A stretch of DNA of 64,000 nt from Ditylenchus dipsaci (lineage: Eukaryota > Nematoda > Chromadorea > Rhabditida > Anguinidae): NCBI GenBank assembly GCA_004194705.1, contig SADC01001320.1, positions 372,001 through 436,000 on the forward strand, read 5' to 3'. The position numbers and the translations under genes are program-made. Every line of letters begins with the position of its first letter. The first letter of the stretch is position 1. The notes under the pieces were generated by a model. The model was not told the origin of the DNA. It saw only the letters and a list, made by a program, of their open reading frames with translations, and searched no databases. Below are positions 34,187-45,495 of the stretch, in pieces.

Positions 34187-35855
34187 ATGGTTGGTTCTAA
34201 CCTTATTCGGTTGCTTGTCAAGAAAACAGTTAGCAATGCTGCTGCACAAAGGTGTGCTTCTTCCGGACAGACTTTGACAGTTCGCGATGCTCTAAATCAA
34301 GCCATGGATGAGGAGTTGAAACGTGATGATCGTGTGTTTTTGCTCGGCGAAGAAGTTGCTCAGGTATTTGGCTGCAAGTTGCAAGTGAAAATTTAATATT
34401 CTAATATTAGGAAAATTTTAGTACGACGGCGCTTACAAGGTTAAAATTAGTTTTTTTGTTTTCGTTTTTACAAACTTCTTTAGGTTAGCAAAGGGCTCTG
34501 GAAAAAATACGGCGACGACCGAATCATTGACACTCCCATCACTGAAGCTGGATTCACTGGTGATAATTTTAATTTTGCGTTGAGCTCTTGTTTTGAACAT
34601 CTTTTATTTAGGTATTGCCGTGGGTGCTGCTTTTGCTGGCTTGAGACCCATTTGTGAATTTATGACTATGAACTTTGCCATGCAAGCCATTGACCAGATG
34701 ATTAATAGTGCAGCTAAAACCTTCTACATGTCTGCAGGAAGGGTATTTCATTGTCGTAAAGTGTCTGCTTAGCTACTTTTTATTTTAAGGTCCCTGTCCC
34801 AATTGTCTTTCGTGGTCCAAATGGTGCAGCAGCTGGTGTTGCGGCCCAGGTATTTTACAAACATATTTTTGCGATTTTAAATATATTATTTCTTTAGCAC
34901 AGTCAAGATTTCTCGGTAACTTATCGAAAATTTTTTACTTTTATCACGAATTTCATGTCAATTCTAGGCCTGGTATGCTCACTGTCCTGGCTTAAAGGTG
35001 GTCGCACCATACAACTCTACTGATGCCAAGGGTCTGCTGAAGGCAGCGATTCGAGATGATAATCCAGGTAGGCGACTCGTTTTAGTCGTTTGGTTTATTT
35101 AACTACCTTTTTTAGTTGTTTTTTTGGAAAATGAAATGCTCTATGGAGTTTCATATCCAGTAGAAGATGAAGTGCTAACAGAAGACTTTGTGATCCCTAT
35201 TGGAAAGGCAAAGGTTGAACTGGAAGGCAGTGATGTGACCATTGTTACTTTTTCGAAAGGAGTGCAGAATGCTTTTGAAGCAGCTGAACAGTTGAAAGAG
35301 CTTGGTGTTAGTGCTGAGGTTGGTATAAATATTATTATGATAATTAAATATAGCCTAAATTTTTCAGGTGATTAATTTGAGATCTCTCCGTCCTCTAGAT
35401 TTTGAGACCATCAAAAACTCTGTTATGAAGACAAACCATCTAGTGACTTTTGAAGCTGGCTGGCCGTTTTGTGGAATTGGCGCTGAAATCTCCGTAAGCT
35501 TTTTACAGGGGTATTAAAGACCTGACGATTCTTTTAAATGGTAGAACTGAGTATTTGTTTTGTGTGGGAGGAGGGGGGGGTGGTAGAACCGAGTAGCTGT
35601 TCTGTGTAAAAGGGGTGGGTGGTTGAACCGAGTAGCGTTGAAAATTGTATAGACCAGCTAATATCAACCACATGACCCATGTTTATTTAGGCCCAAATTG
35701 CGGAATCCGAAGTCTTCGATTATTTGGACGCTCCTGTTCTCCGAGTCACAGGAGTGGATGTGCCAATGCCTTATACAGCTACACTTGAAGCAGCCGCTCT
35801 ACCTTCTACAACAAATCTGGTCAATGTGGTCAAAAAGTCTTTGAACATTGCCTAA
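34187..35855 (+). CDS. PDHB: Pyruvate dehydrogenase E1 component subunit beta, mitochondrial
   Basis: Ten exons: 34187-34363, 34422-34439, 34484-34559, 34612-34742, 34790-34849, 34898-34915, 34968-35067, 35116-35318, 35368-35493, 35691-35855. They join to 357 aa (human 359). The subunit forms the alpha2beta2 E1 heterotetramer that decarboxylates pyruvate with thiamine diphosphate in the matrix. Matches to the family run end to end: [96 protein letters not shown], and the C-terminal [13 protein letters not shown]. The N-terminus ([20 protein letters not shown]) is basic and hydrophobic as a mitochondrial presequence should be. Two exons are only 18 nt long. Intron 9 is the only long one (197 nt) and carries a G-rich repeat. 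Confidence 0.97.
35494..35690. repeat. G-rich repeat in PDHB intron 9
   Basis: Two G-runs (GGAGGAGGGGGGGGTGG and GGGGTGGGTGG) are each followed by AACCGAGTAGC. The same phrase, with longer G-runs, recurs at about 39560-39665 in a TMEM68 intron, so this is a dispersed repeat and not a PDHB-specific element. Confidence 0.5.
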
Positions 35856-36101
35856 TATTCTAGTTGTTATCTTCAGTATAGTGTCCGTCGAGAGTGTTGT
35901 TATATTCTAATGCTAGGCTTAAAAAGTAGATACTACAAAATTGTTTGTTAGAACTGAGTAACTAAAATAGAGCCTCATTATCATGTAGGTCTAGCCATAT
36001 GTCTTGTGTTTGTCTTTGTTGTTTTTTTCTAGGTCGATTTTTTATACTTTAAAAACGGCAATTGAATTGTTATTGGCTATTTTCCACATAAAGTAAATGA
36101 T

Positions 36102-36107
36102 AATAAA
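36102..36107 (+). terminator. Candidate poly(A) signal of PDHB
   Basis: AATAAA, 247 nt after the stop codon and before the next ORF. Confidence 0.5.
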
Positions 36108-36500
36108 GGATATTTATTTGCCAGCAAAATGATTCAGTAATTCACACATTTGACAAACAAAATTTAAATCACAGGAAAATCAATGAAAAATATAAACGCA
36201 CCTATTTAAAATAAGAGTTTGCTGTTTAGACTGATTAAATTTGCACTAAATGGATGAAAACATGTGACTTGTTCTGTAGATTAGATGAATTTCAATTAAA
36301 ATAAAATTGTGGACAATAGCACAAATGTCAATTGAAGCATTAAAAAGTGAACCTAGCTTTAGTTGCTCTAGAGAATTTTAACAATAACATATAATTAGTA
36401 AAGTTACCTAAAAAAGGTTACCTAGAAATGAAGAGCTACCAATAATTTTTAAAGAGGTCGAATATAATGGAGCATTTTTTATTTAAAATAGTCTTTTTAA

Positions 36501-36854
36501 ATGAAATTGTTTCCGCTTTGTTATATTTTAGCATTTACCGCATATTTTCTAATAATGCATCCTGGCACAAAAGATAAAAATGTAGCCAAAATAGCTTCAT
36601 TCGTTATCTTCTTTTGTCTAAAATTTGTAACCATATATACGTTTGCCACCACATTGCTACCGTACTCGCTTGCACTTTCAGCTTGCAGTAGCTGTGATTT
36701 GGATAGCCGTCCCTTGCACTGTACAAACTTTAAAGGAATTCCAGTTTATTCTATTATCTTCTTAGCTAAGACGCCTCCGACCATTAATCGGCAAAGCGAG
36801 AATTCCGCGGAAGGCGATTCCGCGACGGATGATTCAGCTGAGTTTTTCCTGTAA
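36501..36854 (+). CDS. Hypothetical small membrane protein
   Basis: A single-exon 117-codon ORF starting at ATG. The first 20 residues (MKLFPLCYILAFTAYFLIMH) are strongly hydrophobic, and a second hydrophobic stretch (IASFVIFFCLKFVTIYTFAT) follows. A CSSCDLDSRPLHC segment and an acidic C-terminus come next. I know no family for it. The region is not visibly repetitive. In such AT-rich DNA an ORF of this length can arise by chance. Confidence 0.3.
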   Translation: MKLFPLCYILAFTAYFLIMHPGTKDKNVAKIASFVIFFCLKFVTIYTFATTLLPYSLALSACSSCDLDSRPLHCTNFKGIPVYSIIFLAKTPPTINRQSENSAEGDSATDDSAEFFL

Positions 36855-36877
36855 CACCCCTGCTAGACAATTACTAA

Positions 36878-37052
36878 ATTCTAACACCGGATTCGCATTC
36901 AGCATGGTCGATTTGCATACAACTCACTGACAAATTTGAACTATTGATTTTTTTGTCTTTAAAAAATTTCAAATTTGACAGTAAGTTTGGATTAAAAAAG
37001 TTGATATGCAAACTGACTTATGCTGAGCACGAATCCGGTGTTAGAATTTGGT
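36878..37052. mobile_element. Small inverted-repeat MITE
   Basis: ATTCTAACACCGGATTCG and CGAATCCGGTGTTAGAAT are perfect mirrors, followed inward by CAGCATGGTCGATTTGCATA and a degenerate partner. Diverged relatives lie at about 30920-31215 and 13170-13300. Confidence 0.7.
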
Positions 37053-37242
37053 TTTTGCTTAGCTCGCACGTGAAAAATGGCAATCCTGCAAAATTATCGC
37101 CTTGCCCCATTAATTGCATAATCCACTTTTGAAGATGATTGGCTCCTAAAGTTTTGCGACTGGTTTTTTTAATTTTTTTCTCAGCTTTTCGGCTGGCACG
37201 GGAATTATTAGAGTAAATACGGTAAGTGCAGAGAGTGCTTAA

Positions 37243-38977
37243 AGGGGCATGCTCGCCGCCGATGGGAATATTTTAAAAGGCGGGTACAAGGTCAATTGAA
37301 AAGAGAATTATTTTGAAATAAATTTCAATTGAGTACCCTTGCGGGGAATAAATAATCAAAAACACTTCCATCATTTGATAGCATTGGTGGCCTAGTGGGA
37401 TAGCAGTGGCGGTCTGCGAAAGTTGGTTGTCGGTTCAATTCCCACTGGGTAAACAGCCAGTTCGCCACGCGGCCAGTTCGCTACGGCCAGTTCGCCACGC
37501 TTTTTTCTACTTATTGAATTGCTATATTTTTTTCTCAAAAAGTATCTTGGCTATTTAAAAATGATTGTGTAAGCCATTGGCACCCTATAAAAACCATTAG
37601 CCATCCAGCTGGATGGTCCAGGCAACAATATAACCCACTGATGGTCCGGTTGCAACAAAAGAACATTTTATAGTGATTTCTTTATAGCGGTTTTCCAAGT
37701 AGTCCCCCAAGGTGAACCAAACTCAAGGAGTACCTGGATACTCTAAAAAGATGGAAATCGAACATATTTTTGTTAACTGGGACCTACCGCATGAAGAAAC
37801 TCTGGTATGCATACATGGTTTTTGCATCCAGAGTCACTTTCGAGTGATTTGCGTCTAAGGTATGTGTGTGTGCGCCCCCTTCGGGGGCGCAGAGGGCTTG
37901 GTTTCTTGGGGTTGAGATGCGCACACTCACTTACCTTAGACATAATTCCGAGCAAGACTCTTGATCATAAATGTATATAGAGACTCTTTTTTCCCGGCTC
38001 CCGTGACCAAAACAGGGTAGGATACTTCTATGGGTGGTCTGCCTTGGAGGATCTATGCAAAAAGTTGAAATTTGGTCAAAAAATTTTTATTTGATTGCTG
38101 CTTTATTTGGTTTTTATAGGGTGCCAATGGCTTACACAATCATTTTTAAATAGCCAAGATACTTTTTGAGAAAAAAATATAGCAATTCAATAAGTAGAAA
38201 AAAAGCGTGGCGAACTGGCCACTTTGAAAAGCGTGGCGAACTGGCCGTGGCGAACTGGCCGCGTGGCGAACTGGCCTGTCTCCTTCCCACTGCAGGTTGA
38301 ATTTTTCTTCGACTTTTCTAAAATTTCGTCAAATTAATTCTCGTTTGAATTGACCTGGTTCCAGTACAAAAAATTTCAATTTTCTCGTCCTCGTCCTCGT
38401 ACTTCGTACCAAAAATTTTCGGGACTCGTCCTCGTACCAAATTTTTAAAATGGCTGGTACTCGTCTTCGTCTTTTTCTCGTCCTTTGTGTTTTTGCTCGT
38501 ACTTTATACTAAAATGCGAAAAAGTAATTTTTATTTAAAAAATTCACACCTTTGTTTAAATGATTATATATTTTTGTTGTTAAATGACAACAGATTGCGA
38601 TTTTCTATAAGTAATTTGCGGATCCTCTTTTAGAATGACGATGACAAGAATCAACACATTGTTGATGATCACCTCAAATAACTAGTCAAAAAGCTAGCAC
38701 AGCGAACAAAAAGCAAATTCTTAATTAAGAAAATCAAAACTGTTTCTTAAAAAATTTGTTAAAAATGATCGGATTGTTCGTAAAAATAAACTTTTCGGTG
38801 AAAAAACAGATTTGAATTAAGAAAGTTCGAGCAAGGACGAGTCGTCTTTACCCTTTGTCTTCCGTCCTCGTCCTTGCCCCTTCGTTCGCGTCCTCGTAGT
38901 ACGAAGACGAGGACGAGTTCCCTGCACTGCCTGGTACCCGCCTTTCAAAATATTCCCATCGGCGACGAGCATGCCCC
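37243..38977. mobile_element. TTAA-bounded inverted-repeat element with two elements inside it
   Basis: The ends AGGGGCATGCTCG and CGAGCATGCCCC extend to GGCGGGTAC on both sides, and TTAA lies outside each (37239-37242, 38978-38981). Inside are a foldback with GGCCAGTTCGCCACG repeats at both ends (about 37455-38280) and another with CTCGTCCTCGT arms (about 38375-38925). No protein is recognisable. TTAA target sites are typical of piggyBac-type transposition, but the ends do not match the usual piggyBac terminal bases. Confidence 0.7.
37386..37450 (+). repeat. tRNA-like segment
   Basis: GGCCTAGTGGGATAGC (A-box-like) followed 30 nt later by CGGTTCAATTCCCACTGGG (B box and a T-arm-like stem). 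The acceptor stem does not close convincingly, so it is more likely a SINE head or tRNA relic than a functional tRNA. Confidence 0.45.
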
Positions 38978-39197
38978 TTAAAGACACCGTTATTTTGTCC
39001 ACCAACAATATTAATGGCCGAATTTTGCAATAAAAAACAAACTATATATGAACATGTACTTGCATTCAATTTAAGCAGGATCACCTGGATTTTTAGCTCT
39101 AGGTGAGATAAAAAAAATTTCTAGTAGAGATTTAAATGCTTTCAGGTGCCTTATCAAATCATAGAAACGCCAATTTCATCCTCTTCATCCGGAAATT

Positions 39198-42100
39198 TTA
39201 TTTCTGGCTCAACTTCCCTGAGGGTATAGCTGGCATTTCACCGCGAGGTGACATCTCAAATTCCCCGTCACTTTCGGCGAAGCACAGTCCGTTGGCCTGC
39301 TGCTCGTCGGATCTGAGCAGGGTCTCGCCTTTAGGCTTTTGCTTCTTCCGTATACGATGGTACATGCCTCTGAGAATGCTTCCGGGAAGCACTAAAATCA
39401 GGAGGACTATTAGTTTTCAAAGGATTTGCTAAAGTATTTCAACAAACCTTGGTGCTCACGGATCAAGTTGGCCACCTAAAGGCGGAAAAAACAATAAGCA
39501 TGGTTCAAAAAAATTCATCAAAGAAATTTGGTTAAATCTCAATGTAATTTTTTGCTGTTTTAACCGAGTAGGTCCGATTTGGGGGGGGGGGGGGGGAAGG
39601 GGTATTCCTGAGTAGCTTTTTTTTGGGGGGATGGGGGGGGGGTGGTTATTACCGAGTAGCGTCAAAATTTTGGAAATTTGAAAAAAAAAGTTATGGCCAT
39701 TTCCAAACGTAAAGTGCTGTTAACAACAGCTTTTCTTTTAGGTAAATTCCCTCTTACTACAAAACGAAGAGTAACTTGTACAAGAGATGTATCTGTAAAA
39801 AAATGGGTCAAAAACACAAGCCACAAACATGATTTTAAATTACCGTATTTCCTCTAATAAGCGCCCCGGGGCGCTTATTTTTCAAACCCCCGAAAATCGG
39901 AAAATTTGGAATTCGATTTCGAGATTTTTGAGTGCTCAACCAAAATCTAAAAAGTGGAATCGGTAGAGCTCGTGGGAGTTAAGAAGACGTATCAAACAGC
40001 TTTGCAAAATATTGCTTCTACACTGAGATCCAGACTCTCAAAATCGAGGAGGGGGGTGGGGGATTGGACGCTTATTAGAGTAAATACGGTAAAGAGGCTG
40101 TTTTATTAGAAGAAATACGGACCATAGTAGCGAATAACCTTCGTGATAAATTGTAAAAAATCAGTCATGGCCAGCAGTGGCAGAGTGACTAAAGGGTGGT
40201 GTATCATCATTGAAATTATATTAAGAATTTGCTATAAAATACTCGACAGCACCTCAAGTGCTCCCACTCCCCAAAACAATATTAGCTCTCTAAGCATAAA
40301 AATGAAAAGAGAACTCATACTCTTTGGGGGGGGGTGCACTTGGGGTTTCACTAGGTTTGTGGAATTGACCGGGCATTTGGTCAATTTCACTAGAATTTGG
40401 TCATTTTGACTGGTCAAGTGACCGACATTTAACCAGTCAAATGACCGAATTATTAAAGGACCGGCGATTTCACAACTATATGTATTACTAAAATACTCAC
40501 CGCTTTTTTCACCAAATACTTGATTTGTTCAGGAGTCGGAGGTGGTGTTTGGTCAAAGCGAATGGGGGAGCCTAGATGGGTGGTCATTTTTACAGGGAAT
40601 CCACCTGAAAATTCAATATAATTTTCAGCCACCTAATTTGCTGCTAAACAAAACAAATTCAAACCATAGATTGGACATATGGGCATACGCGTTTTCTCAT
40701 ACAGCTTTCGGAAGATTCTGCGGCCCCATCTAAAAAAATAGGTTAAAAATGGGTGTAAAATACAAATAGTTGTTGGGACAGCACACACAACAGGATTACT
40801 AGAGATGTGCATTCGGCCTTGAGCTTGAGGTTCAAAAAAATTTGGGATTGGGAATACTTCAAATAATTACGGGATCCCGATCATAATTTCGGTCTAACTT
40901 CTGGCCTAACTTACGAAAACTATAGACACTAAGAAGGCATATTGAGACAGTTTGTATTAAAACCTAAAAATTCGAGCTCCAGGCAACTCTCGGTAAATTG
41001 CTACTGCTGGGGATGCCAAAAATCCGCACTATAGCGAGAGTTGACTTTATGTCGAGGGCTGACTGTATACCAAACAAGATGCAATAAAACGCTCCAAATT
41101 TTATCCGGTTTTTGGTTAACTTGCCGTGTGCAACCACAATTACACGGTATATTAGTTTAAAAGCAACCTAGGGGTGCGGAAGGCATCTCGACAGTTTTCT
41201 GTGAACATTGGTATAACTGGCTGAAAAAGTGCAACGAGTGTAAAAAGACTGCAATTTTTGGAAAAAATATAAAAAACCACCAACCACAGATGATTGAAGA
41301 ACCACCTTAGCAAAGCCTAATCTTTGACCCCACATGATCTGAAAAGTTTCGCTATTTTTCCAGAGGATCGAAATTTACATTTTTTTCTTAGAAGGTCCAA
41401 CCCACATTTCGGCAAAACAAATGTAACCCCGTGCTGCTCGCCAAAAGTACGGCCCGTAGTACATTTCTTTATTCGTGTTGATTACACAATTCTGTGAAAT
41501 TGTTCATTGCCTCGCATAGAAGTTAAAGTTTAAAAGTGAAACTGCGAAATAAATTTTGATCTTCGAGTATAAATATACAAAGTTTGGTCACATTGAATTC
41601 ATTCTTGCTTGTGTTGCAGTGAAATTCGGTCGCATCTTCCGTTTGCTCTCTATTTCCAAATGTGTGCTAGTCGTCATTGATTCGATTGGTTTGTGACGTT
41701 GATGATGGCTGCTGCTCTGTTTGCTTCTGTTCCTCCTGATCGCATGTTCTTGGCTGCAGCTGGTGGACCTACGTGAGTATTAGACTTGGTTTTGATTTCA
41801 AGCTTCATGATTACTTTTGCAGGCGACTGGCGATGGGCAATCCGAAGGCTAGTCTTGTAATTCCAAAAGAAGATGTGGATGCTGGCAAGATCTCTTATCG
41901 CGCAATCGTTACCGGTAGCTCCTGTCTCACAACTGATAAGGATGAAAACCAGTAATTGTCTTGATATTATAACCATGAGTTATTATTATTTTTTTTTCAA
42001 TTTAGGATGACTCTCGTCGGTGGAATTGGTGGCTGCAGAATGAATATGATGTTGAGGGAGAATAAGAATCGTAGCAAAAAAGAGTTCTTCCTTGGTTAGT

Positions 42101-44879
42101 TTTCGCCATTTTGCTTATTCATCCCTTTGATGTATCAGTTTAGAAACGAATCCTGCTGACGGTCCGGTGGGAGTCCCGTTTAGCTCCAGTTTCGTCTCCG
42201 TCGATGTATTTAAAAATAGTGGTGGAGCTCTCAACAATATCCCAAAGGGTCTTGTCGGGTGCACGATAGTTTCCAAGCCGAACAACAATACTGTGCAAGG
42301 TGGACATGTGGTGGACTTTTCGGTCGAGGATATCGTGAAGACTTGTTCAGACATCGCAATCGAATTTGTACGTCTTTTAATCCTACGATTAACGTGTAAT
42401 AATTTCCTTCAGGACGAGCGCTACAAGCTTTACATACCGCCTGGTTCAGTGGATTCTGGTACGCCTGAAGACAAGAAAGACAATACTGTGCTGATCGTTT
42501 GTCTTTCTCTTGCTGGTGCCCTGTAAGCAATTTAATCAGTTATCAAGTCCTGTTTTTAATCTTTTCGATTTTAGGATTTTGCTTGCTGCCATTGGTTTTG
42601 GACTGTGGTGTTTGTGGAAGAACAGAAGGAATAATGCTATGCCAGCTGCTCCAACAGATGTCAAGGTGGTGCCTGCTCAGGGGACGAAGCCAAAAGACTC
42701 TCCAGACGTGTACGTGATTCTCTATTTTAAAATATTGATTTTTATTGTCCTTATTTCAGGCCAAAGGTAACTGCTATCTCGAACACCCATGTGAAGACGA
42801 CTCAGCCAAAGCCTACGCCGGATATGAAACCTAGGTAAAACTTTGTCTCTATGACCATGTTCTGATCTTATCTTTGAAACTTCAGCAAACCGATTCCCAA
42901 AGAAGTGCCGAAGCTTGAGCCTTGTCCAACGGAGGAAACAGAAAAACCCTTGCCGAAGATCGTCGTCAGCAGCAAAAAGAAGAGAATGGCACAGCCAAAG
43001 GTCGTCATGAGCAGCGAGGAGCAGAAGAAATCATCCAAGAAGAGAGCTGCTGATAAGGTTGAAGAAAGATTTGAGAAGTTCGGGCCATTGCCTCCTATGC
43101 ATAAGAAGTACAAAAAGGGGAAATCTGCTGTTTTCGCCGACCTTTCCAAGATCGAAGACTACAAGACGCCAGCCAGCACCTGCAAGACCAAAGAGCCGAA
43201 TACAATGGAGCGCAGTGCCCAGCGAAACAAGTGTGTGGAAGAGACATCAGTCGAAGAGCAGAAGCCAGTGCCTCCGTCCACCAAACGTGTGCCTCGTTTC
43301 CAGAAGGATTACGACGACTATGTCTGCAGCCTGGAAGCAAACAAGTCGGTGGAGAAGCCTGAGCCAGAGAAGCAGCCGCCTTCAGCCAAGCGCCAGCCTC
43401 GCCTGCGTGAGGGAATGGATCCATACGTCAGCAGCTTGGAGAATCAATGAAGCAGACAAGAAAATTCTCTTCATACAAATGTCCACAGTAATATTATTGT
43501 GAATGGTGTGATTACTGTGTAGCCACCATTTTTTATGTAAAAGCGATGTGCCTTATAAGTGTGCAAATGTATCTGTCAATAAAGGCTTTAATATTAAGTT
43601 GTTCATAAGTTTTAGATTCAGGCTGCGATAATGCAGATGATTGGTGTGCACCGCACATAGAGTAACAGTATTTTTTACGCTCGTGTCGATAGACGCATGT
43701 ATTTAGCCGTAGAATCAACAATTAATTACGGAAAGTCTAGGCTCGTAAACATGTTTAATTTTCTAAATTTTTTTTTTAAATTTTTTGGCTTTTCAAATTA
43801 CATTGAGTTAGTTAATGCTTCAAAAGAAACTAGAATTGCAAGTTTATTCTAATATAATTCATTCTCCAACAATTTATTCTACCAGGGTACTCTGGATATA
43901 AGGTACTTTTGATATAACACCGCCAACACCCTGTACCGGTAGTGGTGTTATAGCGAGAGTAGATTGTGATAGAAAACCCTAAAGCAGACTAAAAGATTAG
44001 GTTATGGATTTTGTGTGATGAATAGCAAAGGAGCACTTTCATATGTAAGGCTAGTTACAGCTTAACAAAGTTCCGAATATCAAGCCGGTTTTGGGTAATT
44101 AGCCGATTAATTTCATTCCCCTGGTAGATACTTCAATCAACAAGAAAAAATAACACTGAAACCAACCTGATAAGTAGCTGCATTAGAAAATAATGCTTCT
44201 CTGACCCCACCAGGGGCAATTATCAACAAGTTACCCGCGTTCAGGTTGGCCACACAATCTTCTATTGTGCCTGGGGTGATACTGAATCAATTTTAGCATA
44301 AATTCGGTCGAAAAATTCCATCGACCTAAGCACTTACCAAAACACTTTGCACATTTTCCCCCAACCTGCAAGCCAAACATTTTATTGCCCTTTCCAGAAA
44401 CTCATACCAAACCTGGAATTTTGAATACAAATTTGTCGCCCACACAGTGAATAGTTCTTTTCTTGTACAAAATTCCTTTGGCGATCAGATAGTACAGATC
44501 TAGTGGCAGGGTTCCATGGTATGCGACTGTAAATGTGCACAAATAGTAGTATTAAGATCCAAACAGATTATACCTAGAAGGGCTGGACCCTCATCTGGCA
44601 AGTTGTCAAGGCCGGTTACTTCGTAACCTAAAGTGAGTTAAATGTGGAAATTAAAAAGTTAAATAGTTTATAATTAGACCTACCATGCCAGAGATAGCCC
44701 ACCCCGTCCCAAAAACTGGCTATAGATGTCCTCGCACCTAATAAATCATGTTTGTCATGAAAAAGTTGTCTAATAAATAATTTACCATCCCAATAGGAAC
44801 TCTGGTAGGCTTCTCTAATCCGATTTCTCAAACCATATATCTGCAAAAGGTGCGGGATGACAAGAAAAAGTATCGACAT
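39198..44879 (-). CDS. TMEM68: TMEM68-like membrane acyltransferase
   Basis: Minus-strand exons: 44786-44840 (or from an ATG at 44879), 44684-44737, 44574-44627, 44413-44526, 44338-44365, 44167-44281, 41285-41338, 41168-41220, 40665-40729, 40501-40604, 39448-39475, 39198-39391. They join to 305 codons without a frame break. The acyltransferase HX4D motif is present as YHGTLPLD. Further family blocks are GYEVTGLDNLPDEGPALL, KFVFKIPG, LLIIAPGGVREALFSNA, PVIPMFTENCRDAF, and the substrate-pocket-like YGGFPVKMTTHLG. Human TMEM68 is an ER acyltransferase linked to triacylglycerol synthesis; the same activity here is inferred. The N-terminal membrane exon was not found: human TMEM68 has about 70 more residues there. 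The 2.8-kb intron between 44167 and 41338 contains membrane-protein copy B on the other strand. Confidence 0.88.
39841..40091. mobile_element. TACCGTATTTCC-ended MITE in a TMEM68 intron
   Basis: TACCGTATTTCCTCTAATAA at the left, TTATTAGAGTAAATACGGTA at the right, with GCGCCCC next to the left end. Confidence 0.7.
41568..41575 (+). promoter_or_regulatory. TATA box of copy B
   Basis: TATAAATA in the context shared with copy A. A conserved TTGCAG acceptor-like site follows at 41614-41619, so the expected start of transcription (about 41598) is only about 20 nt before it. That is too short for a normal intron but compatible with a trans-splicing outron. Confidence 0.55.
41660..43450 (+). CDS. 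Type I membrane protein of unknown family, copy B (nested in TMEM68)
   Basis: Eight exons: 41660-41772, 41823-41951, 42006-42094, 42144-42367, 42413-42522, 42575-42709, 42760-42834, 42886-43450. The exon-intron structure is that of copy A. Codon 7 of the ancestral start (41678-41680) is TGA where copy A has TGG. The next in-frame ATG (41702) would give a 465-residue protein with a shortened leader (MMAAALFASVPP). The four ectodomain cysteines are conserved, but the ectodomain differs from copy A at roughly a third of positions. The membrane span and the 240-residue tail are almost identical, including the two terminal Tyr motifs. The gene may be active from the internal ATG or may have lost its signal peptide. 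It lies in the TMEM68 intron, antisense to it. Confidence 0.82.
43578..43583 (+). terminator. Poly(A) signal of copy B
   Basis: AATAAA about 130 nt after the stop codon, in 3'UTR sequence conserved with copy A. Confidence 0.65.
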
Positions 44880-45234
44880 TTTCCGGTACTTTGAAGGGGA
44901 GAGGGGCGCAAATCAGAATGCGAATTTTTTGAACTCTCAGGTTCAAACCCACATAGGTGCACACATTATTTTTTTACTCTAACTTTAGCGAGTTAACTCA
45001 CTTCTAAGCCCGAAAAATATCGAGCAATCGACTGGGATAATTTCCTGCACTGCTTTGCTGTCAGCAACTACCTCAATTTTGCAATTCAATGCAAATGACA
45101 ATCAAAATCAAGGAAAACAAGCCAGTAGTCATATAGTTCGGTTTTCATCGCCTCCTCCTATACCCATTTTTTCGACTTTTCACAATACAATATCAACTTT
45201 TCAGAGTCGAATTTCCATGAAGAACATAGTTTTG

Positions 45235-45450
45235 AATACTGGGGCTTATCGCGTAAATAAACTCTGGTATGCATGCTTTTTTCGATCCTTTTTTTCGAGT
45301 GATTTGTGTCTAAGGTATGTGGGTGTGCGCATCTCAACTCCAAGCCCCAAGCCCCTAGGGGGCGTAGGGAGCTTGAGAGTTAGAGATGCGCGCACGCACT
45401 TACCTTAGACATGATTCCGAGAAGTACACTTGATCATAAAATGCATATAG
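45235..45450 (+). repeat. Hairpin-forming dispersed repeat
   Basis: GTGTCTAAGGTATGTGGG on one side pairs with CACTTACCTTAGACA on the other around a G/C-rich loop. The trailing segment has ATTCCGAG, TTGATCATAAAATGCATATA. A full copy is at 37780-37985, with partial ones at 46620-46700 and about 15225-15290. In the 37780 and 46620 copies the segment ends AGTCTCTTTTT, which resembles a pol III terminator. Confidence 0.5.
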
Positions 45451-45495
45451 ATTTATTCAGGAAGCTTTGAAAAATTTTGAATTATTTTGTTGAAT

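Larger units (their letters stand above)
35856..39197. other. PDHB-TMEM68 intergenic region
   Basis: It holds the PDHB 3'UTR, the hypothetical ORF at 36501-36854, a small MITE (36878-37052), a tRNA-like segment (37386-37450) and the large TTAA-bounded element at 37243-38977. About 39000-39197 shows nothing further. Confidence 0.6.

Noticed and set aside
39456..39665. Proline-rich minus-strand ORF
   Set aside because: Translated G-run repeat in a TMEM68 intron, not an exon.
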